From Cyanodermella asteris (lineage: Eukaryota; Ascomycota; Lecanoromycetes; Ostropales; Stictidaceae), in NCBI GenBank assembly GCA_900618795.1, contig UYJD01000003.1:96262-160261 (forward strand): 64,000 nucleotides of DNA, read 5' to 3'. The notes beneath the pieces are model-generated. The model searched no databases. It saw only the letters and a list, made by a program, of their open reading frames with translations, and was not told where the DNA came from. The number at the start of each line of letters is the position of its first letter. Positions within the stretch are counted from its first letter, which is position 1. The position numbers and the translations under genes are program-made. Below are positions 1-10,588 of the stretch, one piece after another.

Positions 1-1098
1 TTCCGACGAAACAATCATGAACACCTCGCCCCCGGTCACCGTCCCGGGAGGGGGGGAGGGGGGGAGGAACGGAAACTTTCGACGGGCCCCGACCGCGGAG
101 AAGAACCGGCTTCGTATTGCCACCGGGGCCTTACTCGACCTGCCGCCTTCCTCCGGGTCCGGGCCCGGGCAACGATGCTTTGGGCAGGGAGTCGTGGGAG
201 AGGGAGCTCCGGCATGCGCAGAAGCCAGAGGGCGAGAAAGACGGAGATGGGCGTGGGGGTTCGCGCTTTCGACTTTCAGGGCCGTGGTCAAGATGATTGA
301 CGGTCCGTTGATGACTGCGGGTCCGGAGTGGACGATGGAGTGAGATGTCAGAGCGGATGGAGAATGCGCCGACATGATGAGAGCAATCATAGTGGAGGAG
401 GTCACTGTCAAGGGTCTAATCACCCAGAACCGGTCTATGCCAGCCACGGTCGCAAGAAGATGACAGGGAGATACGGGGCTAACACAAAGAATACGAGCAA
501 TTGCGTGGGCGAGGTGGAGGAGTCTCGACCGAACCAACCGGTGCGATGTATAGCCTGAAAAGTGGTTTGTGAGGAACCAAGGCGGTGGCCTTTTTAGATT
601 AGATAACACCGCCTCGATCAGCTCTATCAGCATACTTATTGCTCTAGTTGGCATTAGAGAAACAGCATTGAGGGTGGGTAAAGGGGTGAGGGACAAGACC
701 CGTTCTGCAAGCAGGTTCTTGCACCGGTGTCGAGCTGAAGAAATACCCCACGAAGCTGTCTTACTATTTTCAATCCCGCTCTTCTAGAATAGCTTCTAAT
801 GATGTGTAAGTGGAAACAGTCTGCAAAAGTTGCTGGCCAATTGCTTCATCCTCACACATTGTTTGATCAGTAAATGACACAAAGTTCTTTCCATTAATCT
901 ACAGCCCATATAAGCTGGGTTCGACTCCAGCTCGTGGCGAGTCTAGTGTATTCTCATAATCTCCATCTTTTTTCCCGTAGCCAACATTGGGGTTCCCAAA
1001 CGCCGATCGCTGAACGCATCAGAGTTGTAATCCAAAAGATTTCATCACAAAAGAAAAGATAGTCCAAGTTATGTCCCCTTCGTCATCGTCACTTTCCG
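1..1098. other. Non-coding stretch, no gene recognised
   Basis: Short open frames exist on both strands, but none resembles a known protein or has a clear start context. A run of guanines separated by single adenines (about 46-67, G3-A-G7-A-G7-A-GG) could fold as a G-quadruplex. The stretch lies downstream of the minus-strand NAD kinase, so its right end probably contains that gene's 3' UTR. Confidence 0.5.
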
Positions 1099-3834
1099 TC
1101 AGACCGGCCCAATCTGCCTCATAAGCTCTTGCATGCTAGCGCCGCGACCGTTATTCGCATTCATCATGTTGTCACCGCTCTTCTTCACAGGGCTCGCACA
1201 GTGGCTACCATTCTCACTGGCGCCGATGCCACTGTCGACCACGCTCACGCCGGCGCTTTCTCTGACCTCGGACTCGACTGGTGCAAAGTCAATGTCCCAC
1301 TCCTCTTCTGTCTGGGTTTCCTCCTCTTCATCCTCCTCCTCATCCTCTTCAGGGACAGAAGGGACCTGAGCGAGTCCCAGCTCATCGGCGTCCTCTTCGA
1401 AGCGGCTGTTTGTTGCTTGAGGCTGCGTAGCTTTGGCGCTTCCGCTGCTGAATGCCTTTTGCATCGCACCACGCGTGTTCCAGCGTAGAGCGCGACGGAC
1501 GCTGGAAAACCACTCGCTGCCAGCTCCTTCTTTATCAACGACGGTCGGGAAGGGGTAGCGACCGGCTTCGATGCGGACGCAATCACCTCGGCGCAGCTCG
1601 ATGCGATGCTTGCCGTCAAACGAGGCGTAAGCGGTGCTGCGAGAGTCCCTGGGAATGCACACCTTGAGACAAAGCTGGTCGCTGAGCACCATTGGTCTGA
1701 AGGACAGTGTATGCGGACAGATGGGTGTCAGGACCAGACCAGGGATGCTGGGGTCGGTCAGAGGGCCGCCGGCGGATAGCGAGTAGGCGGTGGAGCCAGT
1801 GGGTGTGCTGAAGATGCAGCCATCAGCCTGCACGACGGTGAGCAGGCTGTCGTCGGCGTACAGCTCGAGGTTGGACACATAAGGCGATGGACCACGGTCA
1901 ATGACGAGTTCGTTGAGGACTTCAAATTGCTCGCCTTCGACCATTGCAGCAGTGTCAACCGGGCTTGGGAGCGCTCTGCGCGCCTTGGCGGAGCGGGGAG
2001 TGTCGTAAGTTGGTGCACGGAAGACGGTTACGGTGAATCGCATGCGCAAGTTGACACGCATACCTTCGTCGCCCATGACCTTGTTCAAGGAAGTCTTGTA
2101 GTTGTTAAAGTTGAAGGGTGTCAAGAAACCGAGAGAACCGAGTCCGAAGGCAAGAACGGGGGGAACGACTCGCTGGAAAAGAGAAAACGAGGAGAAAAGG
2201 ACCGTGCCATCACCACCGAGAGTTAGCACGAGATCGAACTTCTCAGGCGAGGAATAGCATAGGTCGGGATCCCAGTATCTGAGCATGGTTGCAAAGGCTG
2301 GGTTCTGGGCAACGATACCCTCGGCGTTGAATCGCTTGCTGTTCTTCAGTTTGGCATCGACGTAAACGTTGACACCCACCTGCTTGCCGTAGCGTGGAGT
2401 GCTCAACAGCCACAAAGCAAGCTCGCGAGTGAGGTATACCAAGCTGTTGTCACGGGCCTTGGTGACGATCATGATGCTGCGGACCGCACGCTTGATGGGC
2501 TTGCGCTGAAGCTGCTTGCTAATCTCACGCACAGATGTCGCTGTTTGCATGAGTCGTCCGGAGGACAAGCCATCCTCCTCCTCGATTTCTTCCAGTACGC
2601 GATCCAGGTTGACTGCATCATCAAATCGCTTGTGAAAGAGGCAGGGAGATTGCAGCTGGGCAAATCTCGCGGAAGCCGTGCTGCTCAATGCATTGATGAC
2701 ATCTTGTCGGGTGGGAGGCGAAAGAAGAGAAGCGATAGGCGCTGGCTCTTCGTGGGCAGTCAAGCTGGATCCGGTGCGAGCCAGGCTGTTGGGCGGGTGG
2801 AAGGCGACGGTCCGTGACAAGACCTTTGCTTCGTGTTCGGACTGGCTAGTGTTGCGATGGTGTAGGAAGGAGGTTGGTTGATGCATACGAAACTGAGCCG
2901 AGGTGGCAGAAGTCGGGGTAGTTATACCGCTATGCGCTGGAGAGCCTGAAAACGAAGGGCTAGAAATACTCCTTCCTATCGTCTTCAGCGACAGTCTGCT
3001 CTCGACATCTGTGTCCCTGCACAAAGCGTTTGATGTGCGATAGTCGACGCTGCGAGTCACATAGGTTGGCAACACGCCATCGACCCAGCTCACGTTTGCT
3101 CCATTCCGTGGCGCAGCTTCGCACCAGACTGAGTATGAAGTGCAATACGAGCCCCTCTTCACGTAGCTGGGCAGAATTGAATCAACCCAGTTCGCAATGG
3201 ACTGTTGCGATTCGGACATTTTCTCCGACCAGATCTCGTGACTCGTCTGATAGGGACCACTTTTCACATAAGACGGAAGAAGACTGTCCACCCAGCGGCT
3301 CTCAGTTTGAGATTGACGCAATTGCTGGTTCGGTTGCTGTTCCCAAATGGCGTGGGAGGTCTGATAAGGGCCCGACTTAACGTACGATGGCAGGACGGCG
3401 TCAATCCAATTTGTTGTAGACTGACGGCGTTGCTGGAACATGTGCTCAGCCCAGACGGAGTGAGAGTTTCTGTAGTGCTGGCTGCGGGCTACATAACTCG
3501 GGAGCAGAGAATCGACCCAGCTGTGATTGCGGTCGGATGGCGGAGGCGAAGCTGACCTTCTGGCAAAGGACCTGCTGAGCCGTTTACTATGCGTGATTTT
3601 CGTGGGACAGTCAGGAGAGTAAGAAGTACTTCGCCAGAGACCGGGAGCGCGCAAGGTCTCAGGTTTGGGAGGAGCTGCGGGCTTTGGCTTTTTCCATAGC
3701 TGTGTTTGGGAGATGGTCTCAGGAGCGAAGGAGGTGTTGCGCCAGAGTCTGTCAGGGCGTACTTGGACGGGAGAAGAAGTCGGGATTGCAGGTTGCCAGA
3801 GGCTTTGTGTGGGGATGACGAGCTCGGCCGCCAT
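1099..3834 (-). CDS. NAD(+) kinase with long repeat-bearing N-terminal extension
   Basis: ATP-NAD kinase phosphorylates NAD to NADP using ATP. The single 911-codon frame has no intron. The kinase domain spans roughly residues 450-790: the nucleotide-binding motif LGGDGTVLFS is at about 539-548, followed by GLGSLGFLTPF, then the NELVIDRG segment and the substrate-binding STPTGSTAYSLSAGG signature. The fungal family usually has about 400-650 residues, so this protein is long. The excess is mainly N-terminal: four LW-containing motifs (residues 12-70), five copies of a WVDSLLPSYV-type repeat (106-271), then a Ser/Pro-rich linker. The C-terminus is very acidic (runs of Glu and Asp). The start at 3834 is the first ATG of the frame. 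No targeting peptide is obvious, so a cytosolic location is inferred. The enzyme call is firm; the role of the extension is unknown. Confidence 0.93.
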   Translation of the reverse strand: MAAELVIPTQSLWQPAIPTSSPVQVRPDRLWRNTSFAPETISQTQLWKKPKPAAPPKPETLRAPGLWRSTSYSPDCPTKITHSKRLSRSFARRSASPPPSDRNHSWVDSLLPSYVARSQHYRNSHSVWAEHMFQQRRQSTTNWIDAVLPSYVKSGPYQTSHAIWEQQPNQQLRQSQTESRWVDSLLPSYVKSGPYQTSHEIWSEKMSESQQSIANWVDSILPSYVKRGSYCTSYSVWCEAAPRNGANVSWVDGVLPTYVTRSVDYRTSNALCRDTDVESRLSLKTIGRSISSPSFSGSPAHSGITTPTSATSAQFRMHQPTSFLHHRNTSQSEHEAKVLSRTVAFHPPNSLARTGSSLTAHEEPAPIASLLSPPTRQDVINALSSTASARFAQLQSPCLFHKRFDDAVNLDRVLEEIEEEDGLSSGRLMQTATSVREISKQLQRKPIKRAVRSIMIVTKARDNSLVYLTRELALWLLSTPRYGKQVGVNVYVDAKLKNSKRFNAEGIVAQNPAFATMLRYWDPDLCYSSPEKFDLVLTLGGDGTVLFSSFSLFQRVVPPVLAFGLGSLGFLTPFNFNNYKTSLNKVMGDEGMRVNLRMRFTVTVFRAPTYDTPRSAKARRALPSPVDTAAMVEGEQFEVLNELVIDRGPSPYVSNLELYADDSLLTVVQADGCIFSTPTGSTAYSLSAGGPLTDPSIPGLVLTPICPHTLSFRPMVLSDQLCLKVCIPRDSRSTAYASFDGKHRIELRRGDCVRIEAGRYPFPTVVDKEGAGSEWFSSVRRALRWNTRGAMQKAFSSGSAKATQPQATNSRFEEDADELGLAQVPSVPEEDEEEDEEEETQTEEEWDIDFAPVESEVRESAGVSVVDSGIGASENGSHCASPVKKSGDNMMNANNGRGASMQELMRQIGPV
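3025..3519 (-). repeat. Five-copy protein repeat encoded within the NAD kinase gene
   Basis: The codons for residues 106-270 encode five imperfect copies of the pattern W-[VI]-D-x-[LIV]-L-P-[ST]-Y-V, about six residues, then Y-x-[TN]-S and, in four copies, a final W. Copies begin at W106, W143, W181, W216 and W250, a spacing of 34-38 residues. Copies 2 and 3 share LPSYVKSGPYQTSH exactly, while copy 5 is the most diverged and lacks the last W. The linkers are Gln/Ser-rich. I do not recognise this as a named domain. Confidence 0.85.
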
Positions 3835-5404
3835 TTCAGCTGCTTAGTGATGCTTTCGGCGGATGCGCAATCGGCCAGAAAGGGAGTTAAGCAGCCCGTG
3901 CCCGCCAAAAGTCGCGGATTCGATTACGTAGGTAGATGGGTAGCTGCCCCGTTATCGCCTGAAGAAAAACAGCTGGTTGAAACTGCAATCAGAGAAACGA
4001 AGCAAGGCGACCGTGCGCGACGGGTGCAAAGGATCTCACTATTACTGCAGCCCGTGCAGGGAGATGTTGTGATAATTATGCTCGTCACTTCACACAGGCA
4101 ACCCCGATGGACCTGGCTGATTAGTGATTCCGCCGGCGGACTTTGGAGAACGCTGGAATTCCGTAAGCCGACTTCTGTCGTGAGCGGCGGACCAAGAGTA
4201 GTATCGCCGGGCGCGACGCTGGATGACCGGGGTGCGTGAGGTCCGTGTTGGGATTACTCGTACGAGGAAAGAGGATCGGCCTGCGAATCTACCTCAATCG
4301 GGTCGACTGATTACACCGGGTAAACAGACGTTGAAGAATGGAGCGTCGACCTAGCTGGAGAACCGGCGTGGGGAGCAAGGCAAAGCGGCAGCATGGGCGG
4401 TTGAGAGTGCCATATAAGTATAGCTCACTTGATTCAATAGACGTACTCGAGACGAGGCATTGTGGATGAATAGTTTCGCATTGACAGCCTGTCCGATATC
4501 ACCACCCACGGCTACGTACTCGACAAAGCCCGGGATGCTCGCATGGCGGGCAATAGCTTCATGGCACGCTGCAGTCAACCGCCAGAGGTGTCACATCCGC
4601 CCGCAGAGCGTCGTCGACGAGATACGTGACATTCAGGACATGCGTTGCCTGATTCTTCATGCGCGCACAAGCTCGCGGAATTAGCTGCGCTGATGTAACC
4701 TTCTAAGAATGTCGCCATGCTTCGTTGTTTCAGGCCATTTGCGACCACTTCATGCAACAAGCCAGGCGCTTTTCTTGTCCGACTCCTTTTCACCTACCGT
4801 CTCACCGACTACATACTGGACTCGCGTAATGTGTCGAAGAGCAGAGCCCAGAAGCTTTCCCACGCGCTTCGAAAATACATTTCGTGAGCACGGCTTGTGG
4901 TCATTGTGCAGACACGCGGGCCGTGAAATATTCTGACTTCCAGGAGCAACCTTTTGCGAAACATCTCCACGAGCCTGATCATTTCCATGCACAGCATGAA
5001 TTCTCGTCGGCATTCGGCTCCAGTTGTTTGATATGCGAAGTCACCGTGCCCTTACTGTGCCTCGCAGTATTTTTAACCCCAGCTGTTTGATTCGCCCGAT
5101 GAACTCAGCACGAGTAGTTACCGAGCTGAACGCGACCTTCTCGACTATCGTCCGGTTCGACTTTGACCGCTAAATAACCTTCGTGCCGAGGGCATGATCG
5201 GTGCATGTTTTGTTTCTTCCGAATTCTTCTCTTGCCAAAACGTCGTTTCGAAGATGGCGTCACTGACCTCGGAAGGATTGGTAGGACCAGACCAATGCGT
5301 GCAGTCTGACGGGTCGTGCAAGTTGATAAAACATGATCGGGGTCTGGTGTATGTGTATGTGTGTGTGTGTGTGTGTGTGTTTCGCCAGGCTGTTTCCATG
5401 TTGA
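3835..5404. other. Intergenic region with a GT microsatellite, no gene recognised
   Basis: This lies upstream of the NAD kinase start and downstream of RRP46, so it should hold the NAD kinase promoter and the RRP46 3' end. Open frames here are short and do not resemble known proteins. The only clear structure is the GT repeat near 5347-5380. Confidence 0.5.
5347..5380. repeat. (GT)n microsatellite
   Basis: A dinucleotide tract is interrupted by two ATG-type steps at its left end and is then pure GT for about 22 bases. It ends about 25 bp beyond the stop codon of the minus-strand RRP46 gene, probably within its 3' UTR. Confidence 0.9.
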
Positions 5405-6189
5405 TCACGTTCGTCGCCATGCCTCGTGTTTCTCAAGTCGCGCCAGTACTGTCTTGCGGACCAGACCGAGCCCTGATACGGAATCCGAGTCCAACTCCAT
5501 ACCACCATCGTCGTTCAAGTTCTCATCAAGTAGAGTTGCCTTGGCATGCTCGACTACTTCGAGCCACTCGTCCAGCTTGAACCTCCCCTCACTCTCCGCA
5601 AGCAGTACATCGCCAGACATGCTCAGACACAGCGCATGTATGGACCGCGCATTTTCCACCTCCTTAGGTGATGCTTCGTTGACAATGTCCTTGTCGGCGT
5701 CCACCGCGAAGAAGCCAGCCGCATAGGTAGTCTTGAGAGGGACGGTTGTCGTAAGCAAGGCAAGGAGAGCTGAGTTGAGGAGGATCGGAAGCAGAGGAAG
5801 GTTTGAAGCTGCTTGGGGTAATCGGCCGCTGGCTGAAGTAGTCTCTGGTGTCGAAGTGACTTGCAGCGTCACTTGGATCAGAGTTCTTGGATGCGCCTGA
5901 GTTCGAATAACTTGTCGGAGCACTCGATGAATCAATGACTCGAAGTGGCGCTCACGAATAGCTTTGACTGTTAGCCACAGGGGCAGATCAATGGGGTGTT
6001 TGTCGTACCTGCGACACCAGCAGCCGGCCTGATGACTACATCTATTGCAGCTTCTTCAGGCAGCTCATCCCTCCGTTGCACCTCAACGGGACCGTTGACG
6101 GCGGCGAGAACTTTGTAGCCATTGCAGCTGTAACTCCCCGATCCGTCTGCGCGATCCAGCAGACTGACCTCCGCAGTAGCTGAGCTCAT
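5405..6189 (-). CDS. RRP46: Exosome complex component RRP46 (RNase PH fold)
   Basis: RRP46 is one of the six RNase-PH-like ring subunits of the eukaryotic RNA exosome, which processes and degrades RNA in nucleus and cytoplasm. Exon 1 (6189-6009) encodes LLDRADGSGSYSCNG, then VNGPVEVQRRDELPEEA and VVIRPAAGVA, the conserved start of the fold. Exon 2 continues with IRERHFESLIHRVLRQVI. The intron starts GTACGA at 6008. The preferred acceptor is at 5963-5962 (47 nt); an acceptor at 5969-5968 (41 nt) also keeps the frame and adds two residues. The CTAAC branch site at 5974-5970 abuts the second acceptor, which favours the first. Product length is about 245 aa, normal for the family. The gene is head-to-head with BZZ1 across a 525-bp shared promoter region. 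Confidence 0.9.
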
Positions 6190-6714
6190 TGTTGCACAGT
6201 ACTGGCTGAGCTTGGAAGGTCAACTTTGAAGCTCCCTCACAAGCAGCAACTCTTTGTGATTTTCTAGCGGGACCAGCACCAAGGCAGAAAGCTTGACGCA
6301 CGGGCTCGAGCCCAAGGCGGGTAATCGGAAGTCGTGGCGCACGTATGGTTGAGAAGACCTCTCAATATCCTGCGTTAACTACTCAGATATTAATCCATAG
6401 TAGCATTTCGTGAAACACGTATGTCTCAATTCTATAGGTACCTATGGCAGTAGTTATCGAGGTAGACATGGACTTGGTAGCGCAAATGAATGTTCCAGGA
6501 CTTGCGCAACGACTTTCAGTTACCCGCCTTGAGCCGCTGTTTCGCCGGAGATCGCAGGGCAGACTTGGGTGGGGGGCCGCGTGTGGATTACGGGACTGTG
6601 CCTGGGCCAGCATCACCACAGACAGCCCTCAGCAATTCATTTACTCTTATTCCCTCGTCGAACCCTTTCGGTCAGCGCTCGTCGCTCAATGCATGCGTGC
6701 GCACAAGATCAATC
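6190..6714. promoter_or_regulatory. Divergent promoter region between RRP46 and BZZ1
   Basis: The 525-bp gap between two head-to-head start codons must carry both upstream regions. No convincing TATA box or repeated operator was picked out by eye. Open frames here are short and overlap the 5' end of BZZ1 in other frames. Confidence 0.5.
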
Positions 6715-9165
6715 ATGGCCGCCGCCGTTGCCTCACCCAGCTTCGGCGCCGAGTTGAAGGTCCGTAGCCTTGATTCCCTTGCTTGCGGCTCCTAACCGCA
6801 GTCTGCATGATTGACCAAACACTAACCTAACACAGGACAGTTTCAAGTCCGTCAACGCATGGGTATGTTGGACGTCCTATAGCACGAGCTTTGAAAGAGC
6901 AGGTTGCTGAGAGGCTACAAGGTTAGCTTAGGTATCGGCTGGCTCGAGGAGCTTGAGCAGTTCTATCGCGAACGCAGCGCCATCGAGAAAGAATATGGAG
7001 CCAAACTCAGAGCTTTAGCAGCGAAATACCACGAGAAGAAAGGCAAAAGACTCGGCAGTTTGAGCGTCGGCGAAACACCAACCCTGACTCCTGGATCTCT
7101 CGAAAGCGCTTCTCTGACGACATGGGGCACACAATTGACGACCCTCGAAAAGCGAAGCGGCGAGCATGAACGCTTCGCTGTTGAGCTCATTTCTCAAGTC
7201 GCGGATCCGTTAAAACAATTTGCGACAAAGTCTGAGGAATTGAGGAAGAGCCATGTCGAATATAACACGAAGCTGGAGAAAGAAAGGGACGCCGCGTACA
7301 CTTCCTTGAAGCGCATGAAAGGCAAATACGATGGTGCGTGTCAGGAACTGGAGAGTAAGCGGAAAAAGCAGGACAGCAGTTTCGACATGAAGTAGGTCCC
7401 TTGAAGGACTTGCACGGCTAAACTGACAAGCATTAGCAAGGCGAAGGCCCAACAATCCTACCACCAGCAGACCTTGGAGGCGAACAATGTCAAAAACTCC
7501 TACCTTATCGCTATCAACGTCACGAACAAGTCGAAGGAAAAGTACTACCACGAATACGTTCCAGAGGTGTTGGACTCGCTACAGGACCTGAACGAGACAC
7601 GCGTTAACTACTTGAACTCGGCATGGTTGAAGGCCGCGACAATAGAGGACGGTGTTTTGACGCGGTCTTCTGGACATCTGAAACATCTTGCGTCCGAAAT
7701 TCCCAGGAATGACCCCAAGCTGGACAGCATGATGTTCTCTCAACACAACAGACCGATCTGGCAGGAACCCGCGGACATGATCTTCGAGCCGTCACCAGTG
7801 TGGCATGACGATTCCGCTTTCATTGTCGATGACACGGCGAAAGTGTATTTGCGCAACATTCTCAGTCGTAGCAAGGCTTCCAGAGCAGAATTGCGGCGAG
7901 AGCTTGACAATAAAAGACGTGAGGTCGAGAAGCTACAAAACCAGCGGCTAGCACTGAGAGAAGGCAAAACCAAGGGCGACGAGGTCAACGTTGTGCAAGT
8001 ATTGTTCGCTCTGAAAAACGATCAACATGAAGCAGAGCGAAAATGGATTAGTGCGGAAACGGAGGTGAATACGATCATCACAGTCGTGGGGGATATTTCC
8101 ATCGGAGCGCAGAATCACAACTTCAAGGGCACAACGTTCAAGATTCCTACCAACTGCGATCTGTGTGGTGACAGAATATGGGGACTGTCCGCAAAAGGTT
8201 TCGATTGCAAGGATTGTGGGTATACGTGTCACAGCAAGTGCGAACTGAAAGTTCCAGCGGACTGTCCCGGAGAAGTCAGCAAGGAAGAGAAGAAGAAACT
8301 GAAAGCACAACGACAAGAAGCTGCAAGTGCGGCTTTGCCAGTGCCCAGTCCTTCGAATGGCGATCCTACAGCCGGCATGGCGGAGATGCCTGGATTGGGT
8401 CGCAGAGACACAATGAACTCGCTCTCGTCAGGTTACGCTGCGAGCGCTCAGCGGTCTGTCTCTGGTGTGTCTGCACCTGGTGGAGACGAGCCGGCTGAAT
8501 CCCCAACAACTGCACCAAAACCTGCGGTAACAGGTGGGAAGAGGCGCGTGTTGGCTCCACCTCCATCTTCGTCAGTCAAAGCTACAGATGGGAGCTGGAA
8601 CGGGGCGGTCGAGCTTCCTGCTATATCCATGACGGCACCTCCTGCAAGCTCGGAACCTAGAGGCAGGATGATGTACTCGTATACTGCTTCCGGAGAAGGC
8701 GAGATATCTGTCGAAGAATCTCAGGAGATCACTATTGTTGAAGCCGACGACGGATCTGGATGGGCTACCGTCAAAACTATCTCCGGAGAGTCGGGCGTGG
8801 TTCCAGCAGCATATTTTGAGCAGCTCCCACCATCCATTCCCCTATCGACGCGACCGGCACAGATCGGCAACCGGCCACAATCTTCTTACTCAACGGCATC
8901 GTCGACGGGCTCGGGCGGGGGAAGCACTGCCAGTCTAGCCAGTGCGATCAAGAAGAAGGGTCCAGCGGTGACACCGAGACGAGGCGCAAAGAAGTTGAAT
9001 TACGTGACGGCTCTCTATGACTACGAAGCTAGATCAGACATTGAGTTCAGCATGAAGGAAGGAGAAAAGTTTGTCCTCATCAATCGAGATGCGGGCGATG
9101 GATGGGCAGATGTCGAGAAGGCTGGAGTCACAAAGAGTGTGCCAGCGAATTATTTGAGCGACTGA
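6715..9165 (+). CDS. BZZ1: F-BAR / C1 / double-SH3 actin-endocytosis protein Bzz1
   Basis: Bzz1 (syndapin-like) binds curved membrane and recruits WASP/Las17 to start Arp2/3 actin assembly at endocytic patches. There are four exons: 6715-6759, 6836-6862, 6922-7391 and 7437-9165, giving about 756 aa. The two tiny first exons are needed to give the conserved N-terminus FGAELKDSFKSVNAW, continued in exon 3 by GIGWLEELEQFYRERSAIEKEY. Domains: F-BAR with coiled coils (about 8-300); C1-type zinc finger (about 406-455, C-x2-C, H and C ligands visible in CDLCGDRIW and CKDCGYTCHSKC); a Ser/Pro-rich linker; SH3 at about 591-643; second SH3 at about 702-756, ending ALYDYEA...VPANYLSD at the stop. Introns are 45-76 nt with GT-AG ends. 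Order and length match fungal Bzz1. Confidence 0.93.
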
Positions 9166-10588
9166 AGCTGTGCTATTGTGCGGAAGCAAGGGGTGCTATT
9201 GAGCGGGTCTTGTTAAGCTTTGGACTAGCCTCGCATTGCATGGCGTTTAGAATCATGTTTTGGGCTCGTGGGTGGCCCAAAGCTCGCCCTGACGGCATAG
9301 GTTATCGATTAGCATGCAGGTCAGACTGCAGGAATGACTACAATATAGGCTCACAGAATTGCTTTGACCAGATCCTAGTCACATCTCAACGAGATAAGAA
9401 AGCTTGCAAGCAGGAATCTATCCTTTTTATCAAGATCACTTACGGCTGTGACAAATGAGGGCGCCCATGGCCAAGACATCTCGTGCCTGAATATGCATAT
9501 CGTATCAGCTTGATGACTCGCGAAGAAACACCTGCGGACAGTCTTGACCGGAAGCAGACCTACCAGGGCCTGAAGTGTTAGGGCTCCTCGGCGCCATTAC
9601 AGACCTGCCAAATTGGCTTGGAACCGATTGCCAGGTACCACGACTGCCGAGTGTTGGACCTGAGGACTGTGAGATTGATTGTGGAACAGATTCAAGAGAG
9701 GCACTGCTGGCGACTACGAGCGGAGTGGCTGACTGCGCCAACACCGCGAGCTCAGGAATATCCAGTGAGAAACATCCAATCACAGATCGAAGGCTATCAC
9801 GTTTCTCCCACGGCACACAACGTCTCGTCTCGAACACGTGACCCACTCGCCGAGGAACACTGCCCCGATCTCTACCACAGCCCGACAAGGCTGTCAGATT
9901 CCACCAAGGCGCCCTTGTTCGTCCTCTTTTCACTGGTCACTCAGCGGCACAGCTCGCCGAGGGAAGTGTGTTTATCCGGGTCCAACAGATGCCTGCTGCA
10001 AGCTGTCCAAGCCCTGACTGGGTACTCGGGCTCGTTTCGACCGGGTGACTCTCGAATCCACCCCTTCTATATTCCTTCCAGAAGGCATCCCTGTGGTAAG
10101 GCTCTGCTTGTGACTCTGTTTGAGCTTCGGATGAGGTGGGGTGAGCTGCGAAATCATGGTTCGTGTTAGCCTTCTAGTACAGATGCTGCTCTGCCCAAGG
10201 TTCAATCGAAGGAGCCTTGTGAGGCAGAGCCCTCCTCTCGATCATTCTTCTGTCATGCGTGCCTTGGTGCCATTATCCGCGATGTTCGCGATCCATTCTC
10301 TGCTTTAACGAATAGTCTGGTCTTTGGTTTGTACCTATGACCTGCACGCACATCCAATCGTCCATTGACACACTCCTCGTATGCCTGTCATATTATCGCC
10401 GCCCACTCCCGTGCTGTCTTATTTGACTCCATCTCTCTACGCTCCTGAACTCAAGTCTATTAGCTCATCAGCCCTGTATCGTCTCAAATTCACAATAGCT
10501 CTGTCCAAGTCGGACCGAGCGTGTCACCTATTCTATTGATTTGCAGGAACACTTGGAAGACTGACATCAAGGGCGCTGCTCGGTGATT
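9166..10588. other. Intergenic region, no gene recognised
   Basis: This holds the 3' end of BZZ1 and the upstream region of the RBR ligase. A 183-codon open frame (9618-10169, +) has no recognisable domain, and its composition does not look like the neighbouring genes. The last 300 bp are pyrimidine-rich, as is usual for a fungal 5' UTR. Confidence 0.5.

Noticed and set aside
918-945. B-box-like GGTTCGACTCC suggesting a tRNA
   Set aside because: The T-stem does not pair correctly around the standard 7-base loop, and no A-box or acceptor stem lies upstream.
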